Shown here: piece after piece, positions 11,874 through 25,218 of the stretch
How positions within the stretch are numbered: position 1 is the stretch's first letter
How the letters are laid out: each line of letters starts with the position of its first letter
DNA from: PFL42 sp963789825
GTDB lineage: Bacteria > Chloroflexota > Anaerolineae > Anaerolineales > E44-bin32
Direction of reading: 5' to 3'
NCBI GenBank assembly: GCA_963789825.1
Contig: CAWBME010000005.1
Span: 248,001-312,000, forward strand
DNA: 64,000 nucleotides
Translations under genes and position numbers: made by a program
Notes under the pieces: model-generated
Database searches by the model: none
What the model saw: only the letters and a program-made list of their open reading frames with translations
Told to the model about the DNA's origin: nothing

Positions 11874-13848
11874 CTACTCGGACACCACCCAGGCCAGGAT
11901 GGGCGGATTGCCGGGCATCTCCTCGAGGGCGATTTCTGCCCCGGTAGGATATGCTGCGCGGATCCGTGGGAGGATGTCCTGCTTCTCCAGAAGGAAGACG
12001 AAAGCATAGGGTGCAGATCCTGCCGGGCAATCCTGGCTGAGGGGCCAGGCGCCGTCACAGACGGGACGGCCCTGGATCAGGTAGTTCAGACTGGGGAAAT
12101 TGGCGAAGCTCAGGCGCGGCTCGCCGAAGAGCACAACGCCGGTTTCCGGTGGAAGCTCGGCGGCAAACTCACCAACCACCCGGGCGGCGTAGGTAGCACT
12201 GTCGCCGTAGGCCCCGGCTGGGATGGCCTCGACGAAGAAGAAATGGGCTTCCCGCACAGCTACCAGCGTCACTGCCTGCAATCGTGCAGATGGCGACCAA
12301 ACGCCGCAGCGCAGGGGAGGGAATTCCTCTGGCTTGCTCAACGATCCAGGCCGGGGCGCATGCGGCGATCATCGCTAGCACCGGCAAGATGCCCTGCATG
12401 CGGTGCCCGTTGGGAGCCTCCACGCTAAGGGTCCCGACGAGGATCGCGCCCGTGAGCGCGCTGAGCAAGATCAACGAGCGCGGGTCGCGGAGGTTGCGCA
12501 GCAGGAGCAAACTGCCCAGGCAGAAGAGCACGGCGCTGAGTGGGAAGAGCATCGGCTGCGTCGGGTGATAGATGCCGCGAATCGGGACCGCCACCAGCCC
12601 GAGCACAGAGGTCCAGAACTGCGTCGGCAGCTCGCCCTGCGAGAACACGCGTGGGCCGTCTCCACCGGACAGCAGGCCTGAGATGTCGGCGACGGCCACG
12701 CCGCTCAAGGGGGCGGTGAACTCGTTGGGATGCGCCACGAAGAAGAGCGTCAGCGGCAGGACCGTAACCAGACTCACCAGGACCAGGCTGAGCACTCCCT
12801 GCACCCGGTCTCGGGCGGGCCAGGTCATCGCAAGGATCACCAGCCATAGCGGCACAGCCAGCACCAGCAGCCGGCCCGTTGGATAGAACAACTGCCCAAG
12901 CCCGATGGCGAGGCCGGAGAGAAGGAAGGCCCAGCGGGCGTTGGTCGTCCAGGCGACCCAGAGCGCCCCGATCACCAGCGCCAGGAAGAAACCGTCCCAG
13001 ACGTTGTTGACCGCGATCCGGCTGAACATCAGGTGGACGTGGGAGCCGGCCACGAGCAGCGCCGCGAAAGCCCCGTGAGCCCGGCCGTATAGACGCGAGC
13101 CCGTCCAGAAGGTAGCCAGCACGGCCAAGACCCCACCGACGGCAGAGGGCAAGCGGGCAGCGAGCAGCGTCGGCCCCAGCCATCGCTGGGACAGGCTGAC
13201 CAGCCAGAAGTAGAAGGAAGGGAAGGAGTGCCACGCCGTGCCGAACAGATTGGAGCGCGTTGCGCGGAGGAACTCCAGCCCGGTGATGGCTCCCGAGCCC
13301 TCGTCGCCGTTGACAGCGAAGGGGATGGTGTCCATCCGGTACAGACGCAGCGCCAGGGCGAGCAACCCGAGGCCGATCGCCAACGCCAGCGGGACGAAGG
13401 ACTTGCGGTCAAGGTGCGGGCGCTCGCCTCGGTTCCACAGGCCGGCCGCAGTGAGCACGATCCCACCGGCCCACAACCATCCGTGCATCGTCGAACGCGC
13501 CATGGCTTCATCGCCGGTCGCAGAGGCGGCGCCGAGCGCCAACAGCAGCCCATTGAACAGCAGCACGACCTGCGGTGGCGAGACGCCCAGCCAGCGCCCT
13601 AGGCGCTCCACCCCGGCCCATAGTGGCCGGAACCAGCGCCCGTCGTCGACCTCGAGCCCCAGGAAGAACAGCGTCAGCCCGGCGCCCAGAATCAGGGCGT
13701 TGATCAGGACTGACTGCGTTCCCCACAACAGCGCCAGGCCGACTGCTGCGAGGGCGAAACCGTCGAGCAGACAGATCGTCTGCTCATTGGCAAGCTTGCG
13801 CGATGGGGGAGTCTCCGAGTCAGCGGTTTGGAGGCTCAGCACGGCCAA
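11874..13848 (-). CDS. GT-C family membrane glycosyltransferase (frameshifted)
   Basis: The long frame gives about 520 residues with a dozen likely helices. It includes MDTIPFAVNGDEGSGAITGL, the first extracytoplasmic loop with the Asp-Glu pair of GT-C enzymes, GSHVHLMFSRIAVNNVWDG, and RMQGILPVLAMIAACAPAWI near the end. A frame change near 12285 joins it to a soluble C-terminal tail of about 135 residues (VVLFGEPRLSFANFPSLNYL, RAAYPTGAEIALEE). The architecture matches dolichyl-phosphate-mannose-type mannosyltransferases widespread in Chloroflexota. Substrate and acceptor are unknown. The redoxin lipoprotein gene follows 72 bases downstream on the same strand. Confidence 0.7.
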
Positions 13849-14001
13849 GGCTCCTCAAGCGCATTCTAGGGCTGCGGTCTGGCGGTTGGGGTAAGCCATA
13901 GGTACTGCGCAGCCGGTCTTCGCCAAGCGTATGGCCCAGCTCTTCCAGGCGTCGCGGCGCAAGGAGCAAGACCCATGCCGGCGGGGGCGCCTGCTGGCGC
14001 C

Positions 14002-15189
<1,188 letters not shown>

Positions 15190-15261
15190 GGCTTCCTCCT
15201 TCAGCGTGGAGTCAGTCTAGAGTATAGTGCAGGAGCATTTCCGCTGCCCGCGGCGTCGCGG

Positions 15262-15267
15262 TAGAAT
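15262..15267 (+). promoter_or_regulatory. Possible -10 element of gatC
   Basis: TAGAAT lies 35 bases before the gatC ATG. The same GTAGAAT context precedes the histidine-kinase gene (56124-56129) and the small membrane gene at 31286 (TAGAAT at 31237-31242), so it may be a recurrent -10 form here. No good -35 is seen. Confidence 0.35.
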
Positions 15268-15301
15268 CCTCCTCCAGTCCCCTGAAAATCGCGAGGCGTG
15301 C

Positions 15302-15622
15302 ATGGCCGAGGCAATCAGCCCGGAGATCTTCCAGCACTTGGTCGGCCTGGCGGCGCTCGAGCTGGACGCCGGGGAGGCGGAGTACCTGCGCCGCGAACTG
15401 AACAGCCAGCTCAAGGCGATCCGCGAGCTGGAAGCCATTGACCTGGACCCGGCGACGCCGATTGCCTCCCACGGAGTTCCCTACACGCCGGGGACCAGCC
15501 AGCCGCCGCGCGAAGATCGCGCGCAGCCCTCCGGGCTTGCCGACGACATCCTGGCTCAGGTGCCCGAAACCGAAGGCCGCTACATCGTAGTCCCCGATAT
15601 CCCGCACACGGAGCTGGAATGA
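15302..15622 (+). CDS. gatC: Aspartyl/glutamyl-tRNA amidotransferase subunit C
   Basis: This 106-residue protein has the GatC pattern: a helical N-terminus (LVGLAALELDAGEAEYLRRE, LNSQLKAIRELEAIDLD) and a C-terminal extended part with DDILAQVPETEGRYIVVPDI. GatC holds GatA and GatB together in the complex that converts misacylated Glu-tRNA(Gln) or Asp-tRNA(Asn). I chose the ATG at 15302, where homology begins, over the longer open frame from 15227. Its TGA overlaps the gatA ATG (ATGA), so the two are translationally coupled. Confidence 0.92.
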   Translation: MAEAISPEIFQHLVGLAALELDAGEAEYLRRELNSQLKAIRELEAIDLDPATPIASHGVPYTPGTSQPPREDRAQPSGLADDILAQVPETEGRYIVVPDIPHTELE

Positions 15623-17211
15623 ACCGCGCGCTGTGCGATCTGTCTGCCGTCGAGATTGCCGAACGCGTGCGACAGGGCGACTTGCGGGCGGTGGATGTGC
15701 TCGACTCGGCGCTCGAACGGATTCGCCAGGTCGACGGACGGCCGGGTACGACGACGGCAGGGCAGGCCCTTGCCGACGACGAGATCACGGTGCATGCCTT
15801 CATCACGCTGACCGCCGACCGGGCGCGCCGGCAGGCCGAGACGATCGACCGCCAGGTAGCGGCCGGCGCTGACCCGGGGCCTCTGGCCGGGGTCCCCCTG
15901 GCGGTCAAGGACATCTTCTGTGTGCGCGGCACGCCGTCGACCGCAGGCTCCCGCATCCTCGAGCCCTTTGTCTCCCCCTACACCGCCACGCCCGTCGAGC
16001 GGCTGGAGGCGGCCGGAGCGGTGACCCTCGGCAAGGTCAACCTGGACGAGTTCACCTTCGGCTCGTCGAACGAGTCCACGGCGTTCCAGCCGGCGCCGCG
16101 CAACCCGTGGGACCCGGCCTGCGTCCCGGGGGGGTCGTCTGGCGGCAGCGCGGCGGCCGTCGCCGCCGGGGAAGCAGTGCTCTCGCTCGGGACCGATACG
16201 GCAGGCTCCGTCCGCCAGCCGGCCGCGTTCTGCGGCGTGGTCGGTCTCAAGCCTACCTACGGCCGGATCTCGCGCTATGGGTTGATCGCCTTCGCCTCCT
16301 CGCTGGATTGCCCGGGGCCGGTCGCCCGAAGCGTCGCCGATGCCGCCCGCATGCTCCAGGTGTGCGCCGGCGCCGACCCGCGCGATGCCACCTCCGCCAG
16401 CGTTCCGGTACCCGACTACTCGACGGAGCTGGCCCGTGACGTGCGCGGGCTGCGGATCGGCTTGTCGCCGGACTACTCGCGCTTGAGGTACCCCGACCCT
16501 GCTACCGGGGAACTGGCCGAGCAGGCCATCCACCCCGAGATCGAGGCCGCCGTGCGGCGGGCGGCCGACATCTTGGCGCGTCAGGGTGCCGAGATCGTCG
16601 AGGGCGTGCCCATGCCCAACACGCACTTTGGCATCCCGGCCTACTTCGTCATCTCGCGCGTCGAGGCCGCCTCCAACCTGCACCGCTACGACGGGGTGAA
16701 GTACGGCCGGCGCGCCTTGGGAGACCTGCCGGACGTCCAGACGCTCTACCGCCGCTCGCGCGGCGGCGCGTTCGGTCTGCAGCCCAAGCTGCGTATCCTG
16801 ATGGGGATGTACGTCTCGGCCGAGCAATACGAGAAGGACTACTACCAACGTGCGCTTCAGGTGCGCACCATGATCCGGCGCGACTTCGAGCAGGTGTTCA
16901 ACCCGACGGGCGACTTTCGGCTCGACTGCCTGCTGACCGCCACCACACCGACGACAGCCTTCGAGATGAATGCCGTTTACGGCGACTCGGTGCTGATGCA
17001 GTATGCCGACCTACTGACCGTGGCTGCCGATCACGCGGGTATCCCTGGCATTTCGGTGCCGGCAGGGCTGGATGCGCGGCGGCGGCCGATCGGGATCCAG
17101 CTGCTCGGGGCGGATTTCTCGGAAGGGATGCTGCTGCGCGTGGCACATGCCTTCGAGCAGGCCACAGCCGATCAGGCATGGCGCACCGAGCGCCCCATGG
17201 TGCTCCTGTGA
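15619..17211 (+). CDS. gatA: Aspartyl/glutamyl-tRNA amidotransferase subunit A
   Basis: The 530-residue amidase-signature protein has LAGVPLAVKDIFCVRGTPST (catalytic Lys) near 95, the glycine-serine run GGSSGGSAAAVAAGEAVLSL near 175, and TDTAGSVRQPAAFCG with the cis-Ser and nucleophilic Ser. GatA hydrolyses glutamine and channels ammonia to GatB. It starts four bases inside the gatC stop. It is a little longer than the usual 480-490 residues because of an N-terminal insert and a loop near 290. Two glycosyltransferase genes separate it from gatB. Confidence 0.93.
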   Translation: MNRALCDLSAVEIAERVRQGDLRAVDVLDSALERIRQVDGRPGTTTAGQALADDEITVHAFITLTADRARRQAETIDRQVAAGADPGPLAGVPLAVKDIFCVRGTPSTAGSRILEPFVSPYTATPVERLEAAGAVTLGKVNLDEFTFGSSNESTAFQPAPRNPWDPACVPGGSSGGSAAAVAAGEAVLSLGTDTAGSVRQPAAFCGVVGLKPTYGRISRYGLIAFASSLDCPGPVARSVADAARMLQVCAGADPRDATSASVPVPDYSTELARDVRGLRIGLSPDYSRLRYPDPATGELAEQAIHPEIEAAVRRAADILARQGAEIVEGVPMPNTHFGIPAYFVISRVEAASNLHRYDGVKYGRRALGDLPDVQTLYRRSRGGAFGLQPKLRILMGMYVSAEQYEKDYYQRALQVRTMIRRDFEQVFNPTGDFRLDCLLTATTPTTAFEMNAVYGDSVLMQYADLLTVAADHAGIPGISVPAGLDARRRPIGIQLLGADFSEGMLLRVAHAFEQATADQAWRTERPMVLL

Positions 17212-17328
17212 GGGAAGGCGCCCTCGAATTGCCAGCGATCGCCTCCCGATTCTCCGGACTTGTGGCAGGGCGGCGATCGGCCTTCCTGACACTCACCTTC
17301 AACCTTCCTCGGCGCACGCATTGAATCG

Positions 17329-19334
17329 ATGACGAACTCGGCGGACTTGCGAGCGGCACGGGCATCGGCGCCACGCAATCCCGACTGGGGAAGGGGAGAC
17401 TATGGCGTCCTCGTCGGACTGTGCCTCCTCGGGTTAGCCCTGATCCTATCCGTCGGAAGGGACTACGGCATCTCCTGGGATGAGCCCAACCTCTCAGCGG
17501 TTGGTCGGAGCACGTTGAACGCCTATCGAACGCTGGAGCGGCCGACCGAGTCCTACGCCGTACAACATGGACCGTTCTACTTCGCGGTGGCGGAGCTTGT
17601 GGCGGGCGTACTGAGTGGCGCGGAATTGGGGTTCTCCGCCAGTGACGGCCACCATCTGGCCTACGCCCTTTGCTTCCTGCTGACCGCGATCTCGGTCTAC
17701 AGCATCGCTCGAGGCTTCGTCGGACGCCTTGCGGCCATGCTGGGAACGTTGATGCTTGTCACGCAGCCGTTGCTCTTTGGACATGCCTTCATCAACCCCA
17801 AGGACATCCCGTTCATGGGGTTCTTCTCGGCCGCCATGGCCCTAGGGATGGTCTTGTATCGCAGCACGCCGGCTGAGCCGTTCAATTCGAAGGACTTCCA
17901 TCAGGCTGAGCGACGCCGATTGGAGCGCGGCACGATCGGCGGCGCGGAATCGGTGGCTGGCCGCATCACGCTTGACAAGGCTCGTTGCTATCCTTGGCGC
18001 AGCTGTCGCGGCCGTCGTTCTCGTTGACCTCATCTTCGTCCACCGCCTGGTCTTGCCAGGCATCACGCCCCTGGTCGTCCGGCTGTACGAGGGCCGAGGT
18101 GGTGCACCGTTCCAAGCCCTCTTTGACCGGCTGGCGGAGAACAGGGGTGACGTGCCCGTCGAAGCCTACATTGCCAAGGCGGTGGCTGCTCTCAACAGGC
18201 TGACCATCAGTGGGATCGCGCTGCTGCTGCTTGCCGCGTTGACCACGGCAGCCGCGCTGCTGGCATCCCCCCTCCGCCAGGCTGGGCAGAGGCTTCCTGG
18301 CGCTGCTTGTCTTGGCAGGCATCATGCTCGGCCTGACGACAGCGATCCGGATCCTCGGGCCTCTCGCCGGGCTGCTGATAAGCGGCTTGCTCGTCAGCCG
18401 CCTTCGCCTATGGGCGTTGCCAGCTCTGCTGGTCTACTGGCTCGTGGCCTCCGTTGTGTGCTACCTGGCTTGGCCGTACCTGTGGGGACACCCGATCGCT
18501 GGTCTGCTCGACAGCCTGAGAGTCATGTCTCAGTTCCCTTGGAATGACCCCGTGTTGTTCGGCGGCCGATTCATCCTGGCCAAGGACGTGCCTTGGTTCT
18601 ATGCACCTGTGTTGTTCGGCCTTCAACTGACACTCCCCGCGCTTGTGCTCGGATTGCTGGGCGGGGTCCTTGGCGCGGCGGAATCGCACCACAGACACAG
18701 CACCGGCGCCATCCTGGTTCTTTGGAGCTGGCTCATACTGCCTCCCCTGCTGGTGATTGGGATGCAATCGACAGTGTATGACAACGCCCGGCACCTGCTC
18801 TTCGCCCTTCCTCCACTATTCGTCATGGGTGGACTCGCCTTCGAATGGATGTTCCGGCGCATACACCTGCCGGCTGTCCGAGGGCTGATTGGGTTGGTGG
18901 CGTGCCTCCCCGGTCTCCTTGCCATTGTCCAGTTGCATCCCTATGAGTACATCTACTACAACGAAATCGTAGGTGGAGTAGGGGGTGCCGCCCGAAGATA
19001 TGAGCTCGACTACTGGGGCACCGGGTTTCGCCAGGCCATGGAAGAACTAAATCGGATTGCACCGGAAGGCGCCTCAGTTGCTGTGTCCGGACCTCTGACA
19101 TCGGCCTGGCCCTTCGCCCGAGAGGATATGGTTCTGTGGAAGAACCCTCGAGCGGCAGGGACGGAACGGCCGGACTTCCAGATCGCCACCTCCAGGTGGA
19201 ACTGGGATCTGGATCCGACGCAGTGGCACCGGCTGGCCCATGCCGATTGGTGGCCCGAAGCCCGGGTGGTCTGGGCCCTCGAACGCGATGGGGCTCCCCT
19301 GGTGGTCATCAAGGAGTTGAAGCGTGGGGACTGA
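17329..19334 (+). CDS. GT-C family membrane glycosyltransferase, copy 1 (frameshifted)
   Basis: Three frames join (changes near 17968 and 18270-18290, the latter by a run of six C) into about 668 residues. The N-terminus has VGRDYGISWDEPNLSAVGRS with the Asp-Glu pair of GT-C enzymes, then QPLLFGHAFINPKDIPFMG, a further loop, and VYDNARHLLFALPPLFVMGG. The C-terminal part QLHPYEYIYYNEIVGG...YELDYWGTGFRQA is a signature of this glycosyltransferase family. About ten helices are likely. It is a clear paralogue of the next gene. It probably moves a sugar from a polyprenyl-phosphate donor at the outer membrane face; the acceptor is unknown. Confidence 0.72.
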
Positions 19335-19451
19335 CCCCGGGCAGCCTGTGACTCAGTCTCACGCTGGGCAGCGCCAAGTTGTTGAGCCGGACCGCAGACG
19401 AGCCCCAGCCACAGGACTCTCGGTGGGGTCCTGCCGAAGCGTGGTGGGCGC

Positions 19452-21391
19452 GTGCTGACCCGATCGCGCTGGGGTCGCTCCGATACGCTGCTGGTGGTCG
19501 CCATTGTGGTGGGTGGACTGCTGCTTGCGCTTACGCTGGGGAACGACTACGGGTTGTCCTGGGACGAGCCCCTCATTGCCACCTACGTCGGACGGCTGCT
19601 GCGAGCCTACGCCAGCCTGGAGTCGAAGGATAGCGTCTTCGTCGACTTGCACTACTACGGCCCGCTGTTCTTCCTGATCGCCGATGGGATCGGTCGAGGC
19701 CTGCGGGAGATTCTCACAGGCTGGTCCCTGGCAGACGGACGCCACGCCGCCTACTTCCTGAGCTATGTGATGGCCACGCTGTCGGTCTTTGTCATCGCGC
19801 GGGGGTAACCGGACGCTGGCCGGCGTTGATCGGCGCCTTGCTGATGGCGACACAACCCCTGCTCTTCGGACACGCCTTCATCAATCCTAAGGACATCCCC
19901 TTCCTCGGATTTTTCGCTGCAGTGGTCGCCTCCGGCATGCTGGCGGTACAAGCGATCCCCGCGGAGGCGGGCGTGGCAGGGGGACGGCCGAGTGCTGCCT
20001 CGGCGGAGTCTGCTGACTTCCTGATGCGGCTGCGGGCCGTCTGGAAGCGCATGGCTTGGCCGTTGAGGATTCTGCTCGGCTTGATCCTGGTGCTTGGCCT
20101 GGTCTTGCTGGTGGATGCGTTGTTCTTGGCGCGAATCACCCTGCCCTTGTTCTTGTCGTTGACCCGGGCAGCCGTGGCCGGCGAGGCGCCTGGCTTGGTC
20201 CAGGGGATGTTCGACCGCATGACGGAGGCGGGCCGTGCGATTTCCATGGAGGATTACCTTCACAAGGTCACCGGGCTGCACCGGAGAATCGGAATCTTCG
20301 CAGGCGCACTGTTGCTGGTCTTGTCGCTATCGCTCGTGACGTCCGCGGTGCTATCGAGAAACAAGCCGTTGGGAAGGGCGTTCGCCTGGTGGTGGCTGGT
20401 CTCGGCGGTCCTGGTGGGCGCGGCCACCGCCATTCGGGTCTTGGGCCCAATGGCCGGGGTCCTGGTCTGCACGCTGTTGGTTGTCCGCCTGGGCCGGAGG
20501 TCAATTCCGCTGGTCGGGTTGTACTGGCTTCTGGGGGCAGCCGTTGTCTACGCTGCCTGGCCCTACCTGTGGGGCCAGCCGATCGCGGCCTTTCTTGAAG
20601 CCTTCAGCCGAGCGGCCGAATCTCCGTGGGATGCCAAGGTCCTGTTCATGGGGCAGCTGACACGCGTCATCGATCTGCCGCGGTACTACGCGCCAGCAAT
20701 TCTCTCACTCCAGCTCACATTGCCGGCTTTGGTCCTGGCGCCGTTGGGCGCCGTGCTCAGCGTTGTCATGGGCAGAAGGACAGGGAATCTGCCGTGGGCG
20801 CTTGTGCTGTGGGCGTGGTGGTTGGTTCCATTCGTACCGAGCGTGGCGCTGGGCTCGATTGTCTATGACAATGCCCGTCAGCTCTTGTTCGCCCTGCCAC
20901 CCATGTTCGCCTTGAGCAGCTGGGCCATCGCGGTGCTGCTGCGCGCCGTTCGCTTCCGGCTAGCGCGCCTCGCTCTGTCTCTGCTTATTCTTCTTCCTGG
21001 CCTACTGGCGATCCGCCAGCTCCATCCCTACGAGTACCTCTACTACAACGAGCTTGCCGGAGGTGTGAGTGGCGCCCACCGGCGGTTCGAGATGGACTAC
21101 TGGGTCACCGGGTTGCGCGAGGCCATGGAGTACGTCAATGAGATCGCGCCCCCAAGTGCGACCGTGGCGGTCGCCGGTTCGCGTGCGGTCGCGGCCTACC
21201 ACGCCCGAGAGGATCTGGATGTGTGGCCGCAGGATGACCTGGGAGAGCCCGGGCGTCGACCGGATTTCTTGATCGCGACCACCCGTTGGGACTCGGATCT
21301 GAATGCCTGGCCGGAAGCTCCCATCGTCTGGAGGCTGGAGCGCGACGGTGCGTTGCTGGCGGTGGTCAAGGATCTGCGGGGCGGCGGGTGA
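19452..21391 (+). CDS. GT-C family membrane glycosyltransferase, copy 2 (frameshifted)
   Basis: Two frames give about 646 residues: GNDYGLSWDEPLIATYVGR, then QPLLFGHAFINPKDIPFLG, IVYDNARQLLFALPPMFALS and QLHPYEYLYYNELAGGVSG. All of these align with the preceding gene and show a tandem duplication that has diverged. The break is at about 19801-19806, where a run of five G becomes correct if one G is added, a typical homopolymer indel. The gene begins about 120 bases after copy 1 and ends about 125 bases before gatB. The function is as for copy 1; the two may differ in donor or acceptor. Confidence 0.72.
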
Positions 21392-21515
21392 ACGCGTTCG
21401 GTAGTCGCGGCCTGGATCGATATCGGACTTCAGTGGACGACGACGGGTGCGCGCACCCAGGAGTTGGACGACCTCCCGCGCCCGCCGATCGATGCTGCAG
21501 GAGGGACGGACGCTG

Positions 21516-22965
<1,450 letters not shown>

Positions 22966-22976
22966 GCCCGCGCCGC

Positions 22977-23888
22977 ATGCCCCACCGAGAACTGCCCGAA
23001 GCCGAGTCCGGATTCACCCACGTCGCAGGTCTGCGCATCCACGAACTGCACTGGCGGGCGGCGCGCTCCACGGCGCCGATCATCTTGCTGCACGGTCTGG
23101 CCTCCAACGCCCGCATCTGGGAGCTGTGCGCGCCGCGCCTGGCGGCGGCTGGCTTCGACACCTGGGCGATCGACTTGCGAGGACATGGCCTGAGCGGAAA
23201 GCCGGCGCGGGGCTACTCCTTCCCGGCGATCCGGGCCGACCTCGAGCGCTGGATCCGCGCGCGTCGGCTGCGGCACCCGCTCCTCGTCGGTCACTCGTGG
23301 GGTGCCTACCTGGCGATCGACTATGCACGGCGCGATCCAGCGGGGCCGGCGCGGCCGCGTGGGCTGGTGCTGGTCGACGGCGGGATGAGCCAGATGGCGG
23401 ACATCCCCGGCGCCAGTTGGTCTTCCGTACGACGGCGGCTTGCGCCGCCGCGCCTGGCGGGATTGACGGTTGAGCAGCTGCACCAGCGGCTGACCGCGCC
23501 CGGCCGAGCCTGGACCCCCACTGTGCGTGCCCTGCAGATCGTGATGGGCAACTTCCATGTGGACAGTCGAGGCAGGATCCGGCCCCATCTGACCCGCCCG
23601 CGCCACTTGCAGCTGTTGCGCACGATTTGGGACTACCGCGCGTATCGGGCCTACCGGGAGCTTGCCTGCCCGGTGCTCCTGCTGCCGGCTGTGCCGCCCT
23701 CGCCACGCACATCCGCCGAGGACCGGTATCTGGAGGAGAAGCACAGGGGCGTCGCAATCGCCCGCAGGGAAATCGGCGAGGTGCGGGTGCACTGGATGCG
23801 CGACACGATCCACGACGTCCCGCTGCAGCGGCCGAACGCCCTGGCCAATCAGATCCTCCGCTTTGCCGGGGAGTTGGATTCGAGTTGA
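22977..23888 (+). CDS. Alpha/beta hydrolase
   Basis: The 303-residue protein has the fold's usual landmarks: IILLHGLASNARIWE near 38 (oxyanion hole), WAIDLRGHGLSGKPARGYSF near 70, the nucleophile elbow LVGHSWGAYLAIDYARRD near 105, and a late MRDTIHDVPLQRPNALAN that supplies the catalytic His. It starts 11 bases after gatB and ends four bases before the next gene. Esterase, lipase or epoxide-hydrolase activity is possible; the substrate is not identifiable. Confidence 0.85.
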   Translation: MPHRELPEAESGFTHVAGLRIHELHWRAARSTAPIILLHGLASNARIWELCAPRLAAAGFDTWAIDLRGHGLSGKPARGYSFPAIRADLERWIRARRLRHPLLVGHSWGAYLAIDYARRDPAGPARPRGLVLVDGGMSQMADIPGASWSSVRRRLAPPRLAGLTVEQLHQRLTAPGRAWTPTVRALQIVMGNFHVDSRGRIRPHLTRPRHLQLLRTIWDYRAYRAYRELACPVLLLPAVPPSPRTSAEDRYLEEKHRGVAIARREIGEVRVHWMRDTIHDVPLQRPNALANQILRFAGELDSS

Positions 23889-23892
23889 ATTC

Positions 23893-24411
23893 GTGGCCGC
23901 AGCTTTGAGGTCTCATCCGCAGCATGGGGTCTACACGCTGCGCCCAGCGAGCGCCGGAGATCAAGCCGCCATCCGGCGGCTGGTGTACCAGGCGCGCATC
24001 AATCCGCGCGGGCTGGACTGGCGGCGCTTTGTGCTGGCGGTCGATGCCGGCCAGCGGATGGTCGGCTGCGGCCAGATCAAGCCGCATGGCGATGGAAGCC
24101 GGGAACTGGCATCGATTGCGGTGGACCCCGGCTGGCGGGAAGGCGGGGTGGCCAGCGCCATCATCGGGGACCTGATGCAGGCCGGCCCGCCGCTGTGGCT
24201 GGTCTGCCGCTCGCAGCTCACCCCCTTCTACGCCCGCTTCGGATTCCGCCCGGTCCTCCCGGAGGAGCCGACGCCGGGCCACTTCCGGCGGATGCTTCGC
24301 CTCGGCGGCTGGCTGAACCACTGGGTGCCGCCCGGTCAGGGTCCGTGCGTCATGGTCTGGGACGGGGCGGACTTACCCTCCAAGGCGGCCGCAGGGCTGC
24401 AAGCCGAATGA
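23893..24411 (+). CDS. GNAT-family N-acetyltransferase
   Basis: The protein of about 172 residues has the GNAT pattern: TLRPASAGDQAAIRRLVYQA near the start, GCGQIKPHGDGSRELASIAV, then the acetyl-CoA loop VDPGWREGGVASAIIGDLM and the closing strand LTPFYARFGFRPV. It transfers an acetyl group from acetyl-CoA to an unknown amine. I chose the GTG at 23893, five bases after the hydrolase stop; the open frame extends upstream only as a shadow of the hydrolase. This is a likely two-gene unit with the hydrolase. Confidence 0.8.
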   Translation: MAAALRSHPQHGVYTLRPASAGDQAAIRRLVYQARINPRGLDWRRFVLAVDAGQRMVGCGQIKPHGDGSRELASIAVDPGWREGGVASAIIGDLMQAGPPLWLVCRSQLTPFYARFGFRPVLPEEPTPGHFRRMLRLGGWLNHWVPPGQGPCVMVWDGADLPSKAAAGLQAE

Positions 24412-24536
24412 AAGTTGTCTTCGGCCGGCAAACTCGATAGACTGGAACAGGACTTGCATCCCATCTGTGCGGGCAAATCGCGCGCAGGCTGCCCGGTTTG
24501 CGCTCTGGGCCGGGTGAGGGAAGGAGCGGGTGGGGG

Positions 24537-25149
24537 ATGAAAGCCATTCTGGATGACCTCAACGACATTCCCGGCGTCAACGGGGCGTTCGTCTGCGATG
24601 CCGAGGGCAAGGTGCTCGCTTCCTCGCTGCAGAAGCCGATCGCACAGGACCTGCTGGATGGTGTTGCGAAATCGCTCAGCCGGACGGTAGCAGGGGTCCG
24701 CACGCTGCAGGGCAAAGGTTCTCCCGATATCGAGATGGTCTTCGAGTTCGAGCGTCCTGATTCTCAAGCCGCTTGATCCGGGATCCCTCTGCATTCTGTG
24801 TGTCCCCAAGGTCAACATTCCCATGCTCAACCTGACCGCCAACATGGCGGTCCGCCAATTGAAGAAGGCGCTTGCTGGCGGCGGGACGGCGGCGCCGGCA
24901 GTGCCGGCAGCCGGCGGGGCCCGTATCTCGGCGGCTGCGTTGGCGCAGATCGAGCACGAGCTGGCGGTGGCTGTCGGACCGGTAGCCGTGCTGATGGTCG
25001 ACGAGACCCTCTCCAAGCTGCGCTGCACACGCGAGACCCTGACCGAAGCGCAGTCGGCGGCTTTCCTGGATGGGATTTCGGCGGAGATCCCTGATGCAGC
25101 CAAGAAGGCCCATTTCATGGAGTCTGCTCGGCGAATTCTTGCCCGCTGA
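24537..25149 (+). CDS. Roadblock/LC7-domain protein (frameshifted)
   Basis: The first 80 residues (MKAILDDLNDIPGVNGAFVC, DAEGKVLASSL, TVAGVRTLQGKGSPDIEMVF) form a roadblock/LC7 domain, a fold that regulates small GTPases or scaffolds. One extra C near 24752 shifts the frame; removing it gives FERLILKPLDPGSLCILCVP and runs on to 25149. The C-terminal 70 residues (ISAAALAQIEHELAVAVGPV, VDETLSKLRC, AFLDGISAEIP) resemble a helical domain I recall from bacterial kinase and roadblock proteins. About 204 residues in total. No GTPase gene is nearby; the HAMP protein follows 69 bases later. Confidence 0.7.
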
Positions 25150-25218
25150 GTGTAAGCATGCGCCGGCCCGAGTGGGGCTTCGGCGACGGCTTACGCCGGC
25201 GTGGACGGGAGGTCAATC

